Below, piece by piece: positions 47,143 to 59,800 of a stretch of DNA of 64,000 nucleotides. The notes beneath the pieces are model-generated. The model was given only the letters and a program-made list of their open reading frames with translations, did no database searches and was not told the origin of the DNA. The DNA is from Bacteroidota bacterium (GTDB lineage Bacteria > Bacteroidota > Bacteroidia > B-17B0 > Aurantibacillaceae). The DNA lies in the NCBI GenBank assembly GCA_016708845.1, contig JADJFB010000004.1, positions 186,001 to 250,000 on the forward strand, written 5' to 3'. Each line of letters begins with the position of its first letter. Positions within the stretch are counted from its first letter, which is position 1. A program made the position numbers and the translations under genes.

Positions 47143-47715
47143 TTAAGATAGCTTCAAATCGCCATTATCAATCAAGAATTTCACTTTAAAAATAGCGGCA
47201 ACACTAATACCATCTGTTATTTCACCTTTCATTACCATATCAAAAGCTTCATTTATATGAACTTTTTTAACTTTTAAATCTTCTGTTTCTTCAGGTTCAG
47301 CTTCTTCAAATGTTAAATCAGTAGCTAAAAACACAAATGCATGCTCGTTGGTGGCAGAGTTGCTCAAATGCAATTGCATAATTTCCTCAAATTTTTGAGC
47401 CACAATGCCTGTTTCTTCTTTCAGCTCTCTTACGGCCGTTTCAATAGGCGCTTCGCCTAAAGGGCCACCACCTTCTGGAATCTCCCAGCTATAAGCATTC
47501 AAAGGATAACGCCATTGCCCCACTAGCCAAGTATAGCCTTCATCACTTAACGGCAAAATGCCAATAGCTAAATTTTTGAAATTTACGACACTGTAAACAG
47601 CAGGTTTGCCCGCTGGGTTAATCGTTTGGTGTTTATTTACGGCAATCCAAGCTGATTCGTAGACCAACTCCGATGATAGTGTTTTCCAAGTATTTAATGG
47701 GTTTTCAGCGCTCAT
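47143..47715 (-). CDS. NUDIX hydrolase, ADP-ribose pyrophosphatase-like
   Basis: 190 aa. The Nudix box GGPLGEAPIETAVRELKEETG (about 81-101) has the catalytic REL and EE residues. The preceding ENTWLVGQWRYPLNAYSWEI-type segment (QWRYPLNAYSWEIPEGG) is typical of ADP-ribose pyrophosphatases (NudF/YffH), which clear ADP-ribose or GDP-mannose. Cytosolic. Confidence 0.9.
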   Translation of the reverse strand: MSAENPLNTWKTLSSELVYESAWIAVNKHQTINPAGKPAVYSVVNFKNLAIGILPLSDEGYTWLVGQWRYPLNAYSWEIPEGGGPLGEAPIETAVRELKEETGIVAQKFEEIMQLHLSNSATNEHAFVFLATDLTFEEAEPEETEDLKVKKVHINEAFDMVMKGEITDGISVAAIFKVKFLIDNGDLKLS

Positions 47716-47767
47716 AATATGTTAAATTTTTATTCAATCAGTTAAACATAGGTTTCACACAGTTGAA

Positions 47768-47799
47768 TTGTTAATATTAGGCTTATTTTCCTATATTTA
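47768..47799 (+). promoter_or_regulatory. Candidate promoter of the giant surface protein
   Basis: TTG (47768-47770), 21-base spacer, TATATTTA (47792-47799), one base off TAnnTTTG, 42 bp before the start codon. Confidence 0.5.
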
Positions 47800-47841
47800 G
47801 AAACCTAATCTACATTAAATTCGTAAAAGTTAAAAATTGTT

Positions 47842-50800
47842 ATGTTGAGAAAACTGCTACTTTTTATTGTTCTGGTTGTAACTGGTTGTTTAAATGCTCA
47901 AACAATGTATTGGGTTGGCGGTTCTGGTTATTGGAACGACCCAGTGCACTGGTCTTATATGAGTGGTGGTGCGCCGGCTAATGCCATTCCTTCATCAAAT
48001 GCTAATGTTATTTTTGATAATGCGTCTTCTGTTTCAAATTTTACAATACATGCTTTACATAGCTTTAATTTTAAATCAATTACTTCTGAAAACACAAATT
48101 TTAAGATAGATGTCATTGGCTCTCCAAATGTTGACTTAACAATTACCGGAGCAGTTAATTTGAACGAATATTTTTATTTTAAATTAAATGGAAAAATTAA
48201 TTTAAATCCTCAATCTGCCACAAAGTATCAATTTTCACACAATAAATTTAACAACGACATATACTTAAACTCCCAATCAGACGTTGAATTAGGGGTTTTG
48301 AATACTGAAAAAACATTAATTATTTCTGGAAATTTTAAATTAAAAAACTCATCAATACTTGTTGATGATTTAATATTAACTAATTCTCAAATTGATTTAT
48401 CGAACAATCTTATTCAGGCTTCTAATGGATTGGCAATCAATAATTCTCAAATTACAAATACAAGTACGGTAAAATCAAAAATTATTTGTCAAAAAAATAA
48501 TCTTCCTGCTTCTACACTACAATCGCTAACAAATATTTCTAATGTAAGTATAACGCCAATATCACCGCAAGCTTGTGCCGTTCCATCTCCTACGATTGTT
48601 TTTCCTACCTGTCAGGGCGTTTGTGACGGTATCACAATTTTTGATTTAAGTGGATGTAGTAATTCTCCGTATATTATTCAATGGATTAACGGAGCATGCC
48701 CTTCAACATTGCCTCCGGCTGAAGGAGCATATGTAGGTACTACTTATTCTGTAAATACACTGTGTGGTTGCTCTAGCCAGTATTTAGTGTTGTTTGAAAA
48801 TTCTTTAGGAGAACAAGTAGCTGTTCCTGTTCCGATGGTAGATCCCCCAGCAACAATTTTAAATTTTTCTTTTACGCAACCTACTTGCAATGGATTGTGT
48901 AATGGCCAAATAAGAGCTTTTGTTTTAACAGGTGCTATTCCTTTGTCAATTAATTGGAATCCACCTAATGTAACACATAATAATATTATTACCCGTGATA
49001 CATTAAAGAATGCTTGCGCAGGTACTTATACGGTAACCGCAACCAATGTGAATGGTTGTGTGAACACGTTTACAACTACACTTGTTCAGCCAGCAGTTTT
49101 GCAAGCTAATGGTTCTAGTAGTAGTGTTACTTGTAATGCAGCTTGTAATGGCTCTGCCGCAGTGGCGCCAACTGGAGGCACAATTCCATATACTTATTCT
49201 TGGACATCTGCAGCATCTACACCATCAACAGCTACTACGCAAACCATAGGAAATCTATGTCCAGGTGTTGTAACTATGACGGTTACAGATAGTAAAACCT
49301 GCACAGCAACGTTTTCTGCTACAATTACGCAGCCCCCAGCTGTTACATTAACAATTAACCATGTAGATTTAACGTGTGGTAATGTATGCAATGGATCGGC
49401 CTCTGTAACTGCCACGGGCGGTATAGGGCCTTTTACCTATTCTTGGTCACCAAGTGGCGGCACAGGTTTGCAAGCAACTGGTTTATGTGCAGGAGATTAT
49501 ACTTGTACAGTCACAAATAATGGCAATTGCATAAGAACAATTACTGTTTCTATTTTATCCCCTCCAACGTTAACAACAGCACCAACACAAACAAATTTAG
49601 CTTGTAATGCTGCATGTATTGGTGCAATTAATATTAATCCTTCTGGAGGAACAGGTGCATATACTTATTCGTGGGTTCCTGCGGCTCCTACCACATCTGT
49701 GATTACAAATTTATGCGCAGGTGCTTATAGTTATACTGTAACAGATGCGTTAGGTTGTAAATCAAGTAATACCATTACTATCACTCAACCACCAGCTACT
49801 ACTTTAACAGTTGCTAGCACTAATGTTACTTGTTTTGGTGCTTGTGATGGAACGGCTAATGCTACTATGCTTGGCGGTACAGGTGCTTTTTCATATACTT
49901 GGACACCAGGAACTGCGCCGTTAGTTGGCCAAGGAACGCCAAATGTAACAGGCTTGTGTCCTGCTACCTACACCGCAAGAGCGGCAGATGCCAATAATTG
50001 TGTAAGAACTCAAACATTTGTAATAACACAACCAACTGCAATAACAGCAAATGTTACAACCGTTTCTCCAACTTGTAATGGCGTATGTAATGGCTCCATC
50101 ACTGCCTCGCCTAGCGGCGGAACTGGTCCTTATACTTATACGTTACAATCTTCGGGAGCTCCAATAACTTCTGGGCCTTCGGCAAATAGTTCATTTACTA
50201 ATTTATGCGCAGGTTCTTATACTTTATTAATTACAGATGCTTTAAACTGTGTGAGAACTCAAATTATCAATTTAACTCAACCAAATCCTATTACCTTAGC
50301 TTTACCTTTTACTCCAATTAATTGCTTTAACGCTTGTAATTCAACTATTTCTACAGTTGTTGGTGGAGGAACTGGACCCTATACATTTACATGGAGCCCA
50401 TCTGGAACAGGCAATTCACAGGTTAATCAATGTGCAGGCGTTCATTCTGCTACAGTAACAGATGTAAAAGGTTGCCAAGCTTCAACTACTATTACGATTA
50501 CTTCTCTTCCCGATTTAACAGTAAGCATTGTACCAACAAATCCTAATTGTAATTCTCAATGTACAGGTATTGCAACAACATCTGTAAGTGGCGGTACACC
50601 TAATTATACGATTAATTTTAGTAATGGTGCTTCGGGAAATATCATTAATAATTTATGTCAAGGAACATATACAGCAACAGTCATCGATTTTTTTGGGTGT
50701 ATAAAAACACAAACTGTTGCTATTACAGCTCCGCAAGCTCTAACATTAACACCAACTAACGGAACAGTAAGTTGCACAGGCTCCAATGATGGAACAGTTT

Positions 50801-53800
50801 CTGTAATCGTAACAGGTGGAACATCTGGTTATTTTTATAGTTGGTCGCCAACAGCTCCTACTCAAACAACAGCAATTGCTACTGGTTTAATTGCAGGAAA
50901 CTATATTGTAACTGTAACAGATGCATTAGGTTGTGTAGCTTCTACGGTAGCAGCTGTTGCGCAACCAACTGTTTTAACTGCCTCTATTGGAAATGTTCAA
51001 CCTAGTTGTAATGTGTGTATTGGTTCAGCTACAGCTAATGGCATTGGTGGTACGCCGCCATATACTTATTCCTGGGCACCCGGCGGACAAGTAGGAGCGA
51101 CACCTAATAATTTATGCGTAGGTATTCAAACATTAACGGTTACAGACAGTAAAAACTGTACAACTACACAAACTGTTCAAATTAATCAAACAGTTATTAC
51201 TTTAATTACTACCAATGGTAGCACTCTTGCTTGTAACGGAGCGTGTACTGGTATTGCTACTGCTAATCCTGCTGGAGGAGTAGCGCCTTATTCTTATACT
51301 TGGACACCAGCTCCTGTTGCTCCAATTCAAAATACTCAAACTGCTAATGGCTTATGTGCAGGCACTCATACTATTATGGTCTCTGATGCCTTAGGTTGTT
51401 CAAGTACAAATACAGTGACCTTTACAAATCCACCCGCGATAACATTAACCGTTAATCAAACGAATGTGAATTGCAGTGGTTTATGTAATGGAACAGCTAG
51501 TGCAACAGCAATAGGTGGTACCGGAACAATAAGTTATTTATGGAGTACAGGCGCAGTTACTTCTTCTATCAATGGTCTTTGCGCAGGCGCTTATACAGTT
51601 ACAGCAACCGACGCAAATAGTTGTTCCCAAACGCAAGTTGTAACCATCATCGAAAATAGTTTATTAACCGCAACATTTACTCCTAGTAATCCTTCTACAT
51701 GTACTTCTTCTGATGGTTCAATTACGGCTGTTATTGGAGGAGGACTTCCTACTTATACTCTTACATGGTCTAATGGATCTACATCAAACCCTTTAAGTCC
51801 TGTTGGCGCAGGTTCTTACACTTTAAGTATTTTAGATGCTGCTGGTTGTACTCAAACTATTTCAACTACATTAAGTAATCCTACAGGGCCAACAGTAACT
51901 GCGGTTTCAAACTCCATTACTTGCTTTGGTGCTTGTACTGGATCGGCAACGCTTACAATTGCTGGAACGGGACCGTTTTCTGTAAATGGAAGTACTATTG
52001 CTGCCAATACAACCGTGTTATCTGGATTATGTGCTGGTATTACAACACCTATTATTACAGATGCTAATACTTGTGTTACCAATCAAACTATTAGTATTGT
52101 TGAGCCAACGCAATTAGTAGCGAATGGTGTTGTAACTAATGACCCTTGTAACGCATCGTGTACTGCTTCTATAAATTTAACTCCTTCGGGTGGCACTTTG
52201 CCTTATTCTTATGCTTGGTCACCAGCGGGTGTAGGCCAAGATCCTACTAATTTATGCGCAGGTACTTATACCGTTAACATTACAGATGGAAATAGTTGTG
52301 TCACTACAAATACTTATTTGGTAACGGAGCCTCCTGCATTAACATTAAGCTTTAATAAAAAAGATGTATTGTGTAATGGGCAATGTACTGGAGGAGTTAG
52401 AGCTGTTGTTGGAGGAGGATCAAGTCCATATACTTATACTTGGACACCATCGCCACCTTTTGCAGGATCTAATATCGACACATTAGTTAATATCTGTTCA
52501 GGGATTTATACTGTTAGTGCAAGTGATGCAAATGGATGTGTAATTACAGGAACAATAGATATTGGACAACCAATTGCGCTAACATCTACTATTACTTCTA
52601 TTAATCAGAAATGTTTTGGGCAATGCAATGGTTCGGCTACTATTACAGCTGCTGGTGGCGTTGCTCCTTATTCGTATAATTATAATACAACACCAATTAC
52701 ACCGACTCAAACTATTGGAGGCTTATGTATTGGTACCTACACAGGTGGAGTATCGGATGCTAATGGTTGTATAAGTTCAAATAGTTTTGTGATTTCACAA
52801 CCCTTACCTATTGTGGTTACCGCTACGGTAAGTAATCCAACATGTAATGCAGTTTGTAATGGAAGTGTTGCAACCACTGTAACTGGTGGTAATCCAAATT
52901 ATAGTTATAATTGGATTGCAAGTGGAGGACCAGTTCCAAATCCTACAGGACTTTGTGCTGGAAGTTATACAGTTGTGGTAACAGATGATAGTTTGTGTAC
53001 CGGACAAGCCTTGGTAACATTAATGGATCCTGCTATTTTATTAGCAAACACATCATTTACTAATCCTAGTTGTAATGCAAGCTGTAACGGAGTAGTTACT
53101 GCAAATCCAATTGGAGGAACAGGACCATTCTCATATTCGTGGGCTTTACCAGCTATTAATACAAACACAACTGTTTCAGGTTTATGTGCTGGAGTTTATA
53201 CACTTACTTTAAATGATGTTAATGGTTGTCAAGCAGTTCAAACAGTAACCTTAACCGATCCGCCAGCAATCACTATAAATCCGTCATTAGCACCAGCAAC
53301 TTGTAGTGTTTCTAATGGTTCAATTAATGCTACGGCATCTAATGGTGTAGCACCTTATACTTATAATTGGTTAGATGCTATATTAGCTGGACAAGCAACG
53401 AATACCATGGTTACAAATATTCCTGCTGGCTCTTATACGGTTGTGGTAACTGATAATGTAGGATGTTCTACCACTAGCGTTATTGCTTTAAGTAATGCAG
53501 ATGGACCAACGGGAGCAACAATTACTTCAACTAATGTAACTTGTAATTCACAATGTAATGGAGCAGCAGATATTTCTAATCCTCTTGGTGGAACAGCGCC
53601 ATATACTTTAAGTTGGATTAATCCAGTTTCTGCTTCATCTTCTATTTCAAGTTTATGTGCTGGAACTTATACTGCACAAATTGCAGATGCTAATAACTGT
53701 TTATTTTTCCAATCAGTAGTCATCACAGAGCCACAAACGATTGATGATAATGAAATTATAACTAGCGCAGCTTGTTTAGGAAATTGTAATGGCTCTATTG

Positions 53801-56800
53801 CTTTAAATCCAGCTGGTGGAAATGCAGGTGCTTATACATATTCTTGGTCGCCAGCAGCGGCTACAGCAACTGTTTCTAATCTTTGCCCAGGTGCTTATAC
53901 TGCTACTATTACAGATGTTCAAGGTTGTACATTGGTAGCCAATTATATTCTTCCTAGTTTAACAACCATTACTAGCAGTACTTTTGCAACTAATAATACG
54001 TGTTTTGGTGATTGTAACGGTACTATTTTAGCAACGAATGTTGCTGGTGGATTACCTCCATATTCTTTTTCTTGGTCAGATCCTGCTGGACAATCAACAT
54101 CTACAGCAAGTAATTTGTGTAACGGAAACTATTCGGTAACGATTACAGATGCAAATGGATGTCGTAATGTAATGCCTGCAATAATTACATCACCTTCAGC
54201 TATAACATTTACGCCAACTGTTACTCAACCTAATTGTGGTTTGTGTGACGGTTCTGCTATTGTTACTCCTATTGGTGGAACAGCTGGCTATACATTTGTT
54301 TGGACAAATGGGCAAACAATCAATTCGGCTTCTAACTTATGCGCAGGTGTTTATGGTATAGAAGTTACAGACGCTAACGCTTGTGTCACTAACTCAAATG
54401 TTATTATTAATAGTTCTTCTACTTTTACTGGCGAAACCATTATACAACAAAATGTATCCTGTAGTGGTTTATGTGATGGTTCGGTAACAGTTACGGCTAT
54501 TGGTGGAACCGCACCAATTACATATCATTGGTTACATAATGCTTCTTCATCTCAAACATTAAATGGACTTTGCGCTGGAACTTATTTCTGTAATATGATA
54601 GATGCAAATGGTTGTATAAGAACAGCAAGTGTTGTTATTGGAGCGACCTCTAATTTTACGATTACTCCACAAATTACTCAATCCTCATGTTCAGTAAACA
54701 ATGGCTCTATTTCAGTTAATGTTGTTGGTGGCACTGGTGGTCCTTATACATATGTTTGGATACCAGCTGCTGCAAATACTCCATCTTTAACAAATTTAGC
54801 CCCTGGTAACTATACCTTAACTGTATCTGATGGCAACTGTACGCAAACTCAAGTATATTCTATTAATTCAGTTAATGGACCAATTGTTACAGCTACTCAA
54901 AATGATGTGAGTTGTTCAGGGCTTTGTGATGGCAGTATTTCATTAATTATTAATGGAGGTACGCCAGCGTATACAACTGCTTGGTCTAATGGGGCATCAA
55001 CTCCAGCTATAAATGGACTTTGTGTTGGGGCTTATTCATATACGGTTACAGATGCTGCAGGATGTAAAGCTGTTCAAAGTTTCTCTTTAACAACTGGAAC
55101 TCCAATTGTATTTAGTGTGGCTGATATTGACAATCCATTATGTAATAATAATTGTAATGGTGTTATCACAACCATACCTAGCGGAGGGGCGTTACCTTAT
55201 ACTTATAGTTGGATTGTTTCAACATCAACTACATCCATAGCAAATGCTTTATGTTCTGGAAATTATTCAGTTACAGTTACAGATGCTAATGGCTGTTCTT
55301 CGCAGGAGACACATACATTAACAGGACCAACGTCAATTACTGTAACGGCAGTTTTAACTAATGCAAATTGTAATGGCGTAGCAAATGGAGCAATAGATTT
55401 AACAGTATCTGGTGGCACGCCAGGAACTGGTTACACATATAGCTGGACGCCGAATAATGTTGCTACAGAAGATTTATCAAGTATACCTGCAGGAACTTAT
55501 AGCGTGCAGATTACAGATGCTAATGGTTGTGTAGTAGATACGAGTTTTGTAATTACTGAACCAGTATCAATAGATGGACAAGAAGTTATTTCAAGCGCAA
55601 CTTGTTTTGGTAATTGTAATGGAACCATCACATTAAATCCTACTGGAGGTGTTGGTCCTTATACGTATTCGTGGTCGCCAGTAGCTCCAAATTCAGCTAC
55701 AATCACTAACTTATGTCCAGGACCACAAACAGCCACCATAACAGATTCGCAAGGATGTGCTTTTGTAGCAGTATATAATATTCCAAGTTTAACAACTATT
55801 ACGGCTTCAACATTTGTAGTTAATAATTTATGTTTTAATGATTGTAACGGGGTTTTAACAGCGACTAATATTGCTGGTGGAACAGCCCCTTACACCATTA
55901 ATTGGAATGATCCAAATTTCCAAACTGGAAATACGGCTATCAATTTATGTACAGGAAGTTACTCTGCAATCGTTACAGATGCTAGTGGTTGTTTTAGTCA
56001 AATACCAGCAGACGTTAGTTCTTCTTCTCCTGTAACATTTACACCAGTTATTACACAACCTGGCTGCGGTTTATGTGATGGGTCAATTGTTGTTAATCCA
56101 TCTGGCGGAATACCAGTTTATACATATTCGTGGACTAATAACCAAACTGGAAATACAGCTACTAATTTATGCGCGGGCGTGTATGGTGTTGATATTACTG
56201 ATGGAAATGGTTGTGTGAATTCTACAAATGTTGTTATAAATAGTTTAAGCGGTTTTACTGGGGAAACAATTGTTACGACGGATGTTACCTGTGGAGGAAA
56301 TTGCGATGGAACTGCAAATGTAACTGCTATTGGCGGAACTGGAGTTATTACGTATCATTGGATACATGATAATTCAACCTCACAAACTGCTTCTAATTTA
56401 TGTGCCGGAGTAACCTACTTATGTAACATGACAGATGAGAATGGTTGTACAAGAACGGCTAGTGTAGTAATTGGAGCAGTTACAAGTTTAAGCATTACTC
56501 CACAAATTGTACCTTCTTCATGTTCTTCTAGTACTGGGTCTATTACAGTAAATGTAACGGGTGGCACTGGAGCCTATAGTTACACTTGGATACCAGCAGC
56601 ACCTAATTCCCCTTCAATCACAAATTTAGCGCCAGGCATTTATACGCTAACCGTTAGTGATGGTAATTGTTCTCAAACTCAAGTTTACCCTATTAATTCA
56701 ATTAATGGACCTATAGTTTCCGCTACTCAAAGTGATATTAGTTGTTCAGGGCTTTGTGATGGAAGTATTTCATTAACTATCAATGGAGGAACGCCAGCGT

Positions 56801-59800
56801 ATACTACTGCTTGGTCTAATGGAGCATCAACGCCAACTATTAATGGACTTTGTGTAGGTCCTTATTCATATACCGTAACAGATGCCGCAGGATGTAAAGC
56901 TGTTCAAAGTTTCTCTTTAACAACTGGAACTCCAATTGTATTTAGTACAGCAAATGTAAATAATCCTTTATGTAACAATGATTGCAACGGTGCGATAACT
57001 GCTATACCAATTGGAGGGTCTTTACCATACAGTTTCAGTTGGGCTGTTTCAACATCTACAACATCTGCTGCTAACGCTTTATGTTCTGGAAATTATTCGG
57101 TTATAGTTACAGATGCTAATGGCTGTTCTGTTCAAGAGACATATACATTAACAGGGCCAACGCCAATTGCGGTAACAGCTGTTTTAACAAACGTAAATTG
57201 TAATGGTGCAACAAATGGAGCTATAGATTTAACAGTATCAGGTGGTACGCCAGGTGCTGGTTATACATATAGCTGGACACCTAACAATGTTTCTACAGAA
57301 GATGTATCGAGCCTTCCTGCGGGAACATATAGTGTTCAGATTACAGATGCTAATGGTTGTGTAGTAGATACAAGTTTTGTTATTACTGAACCAGCACCAA
57401 TAAATGGTCAAGAAATTATTGCAAGCGCAACTTGTTTTGGTAATTGTAATGGCTCTATCACATTAAATCCTATTGGAGGCGTTGCTCCTTATACGTATTC
57501 ATGGTCGCCAGTAGCTCCAAATTCGGCTACCATCACTAACTTATGTCCAGGACCACAAACAGCTACTATAACAGATGCGCAAGGATGTGCTGTTGTAGCA
57601 GTATATAATATTCCAAGCCTAACAACAATAACAGCTTCAACACTTGCGGTAAATAATTTATGTTTTAATGATTGTAACGGTGTTTTAACAGCAACTAATA
57701 TCGCGGGAGGAACAGCACCTTATACCATTAATTGGAATGACCCAAATTTCCAAACCGGAAACACTGCTATCAATTTATGTACAGGAAGTTACTCGGCAAT
57801 TGTGACTGATGCAAATGGATGTTTTAGTCAAATACCAGCAACTATTGGATCAACAGGCCCTGTAACTTTTACGCCAGTAGTTACTGAACCAGGTTGTGGA
57901 CTTTGCAATGGTTCCGCGATTGTTAATCCAGTTGGAGGTATAGCGCCTTATACTTATATATGGAGTATACCTTCACAAACTACAAACACAGCCACTAATT
58001 TATGTTCTGGTGTTTATGCTGTGCAAATTACAGATGGTAACGGTTGTGTCAATACTACAAGTGTTGTTATAAACAGCTCATCTGGAATAACAGGAGAAAC
58101 ATTAGTTACAACTGATGTTACTTGTTCTGGAAATTGTGACGGAACTGCAAATATAATCGCCGTAGGTGGTGTAGCGCCTATTTCCTATCATTGGATTCAT
58201 GATAATTCAACGTCACAAACGGCGACTAATTTATGTGCTGGAATAACGTATTTATGTAATATGACAGACGCGAATGGTTGTACAAGAACAGCAAGTGTAG
58301 TAATTGGAGCAACTACTAATTTTACGATTACACCGCAAATCATTCCATCTTCTTGCTCAGCTAGTACGGGTTCTATTACAGTAAATGTAACAGGAGGCAC
58401 AGGGATATATAATTACACTTGGATTCCAGTAGCTCCAAACTCAGCTTCTATAACAAATTTAGCACCTGGCATCTATACACTAACCGTTAGTGATGGTAAC
58501 TGTTCTCAAACACAAGTTTATGCTATCAATTCGTTTAGTGCACCTATTATTACTTCTACTACTAATGACATATCTTGTAGCGGAATATGTAATGGCGATA
58601 TCGCTTTAACTATTTCTGGAGGAGTACCAGCTTATAACACGCTTTGGTCGAACGGAGCAACAACTCCAAGTATTAGTGCTTTATGTGCAGGCGCTTATTC
58701 GGTAATAGTTACCGATGCAGCAGGATGTAGTGCGGTTAGAAACTTCTCATTATCTACCGTAACACCGATTGTATTTAGTACACCGGATGTTGATAATCCT
58801 TTATGTAATAATGATTGCAATGGAGCTATTACAGTTATTCCAAGCGGTGGAGTTTTACCGTATACATTTAATTGGGCAGTAGCAACGTCTTCTACTTCGG
58901 TAGCAAATGCTTTATGTGCTGGGAATTATTCAGTAACGGTAACTGATGCAAATGGTTGTCCAGCTTTAGAAACATATACATTAACAAGTCCGCCAACAAT
59001 TACTGTAACAGCAATTGTTGCCAATGCAAATTGTAATGCAACGTCTACAGGCTCTATTAATTTAACAGTAACTGGCGGTGTTCCAGGATCAGGTTATACA
59101 TTTAGTTGGACGCCTACAAATGCCACAACAGAAGATATTACTGGTTTAACCGCAGGAACATATAGTGTGATAATTACAGACGCAAATGGTTGTAGTGTAG
59201 ATTCAAGTTTTGTGATTACAGAACCAACAGCAATCATAGATAATTCAGTAATTACAAGTGCAGCATGTTTTGGAAATTGTAATGGATCTATTGCTTTAAC
59301 GCCTACGGGTGGAACAGGACCTTATACATATTCATGGTCACCAACAGCTAATACAGGAACTGTTACTAGTTTATGCCCTGGCCCACAAACAGCTACAATT
59401 ACTGACGCTCAAGGTTGCGCATTGGTATTTAACTATAATGTACCAAGCTTAACTACTATAACAGCTTCAACACTGGCGGTTAATAATGTATGTTTTAACG
59501 ACTGTAATGGTATTTTAACTGCAACCAATATTGCTGGTGGCGTTGCGCCTTATACGATTCAATGGAACGATCCTATTGGACAAATAGGAAATACAGCTAG
59601 CGGATTGTGTACAGGTAATTACTCTGCGACGATTACAGATGCTAATGGATGTTTTAATCCTGTGCCTGCAACTATTAGTTCTATTTCTCAAGTAACATTT
59701 ACACCAAATATTACACAACCAAGTTGCGATCAATGTGATGGTTCGGCTATTGTAAATCCAGTTGGTGGAACAGCGCCTTATAGTTTCTTATGGAGTAATA

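Noticed and set aside
49194..59733. Several minus-strand frames of 60-76 codons inside the giant gene
   Set aside because: They recur with the repeat modules and are shadows of them.
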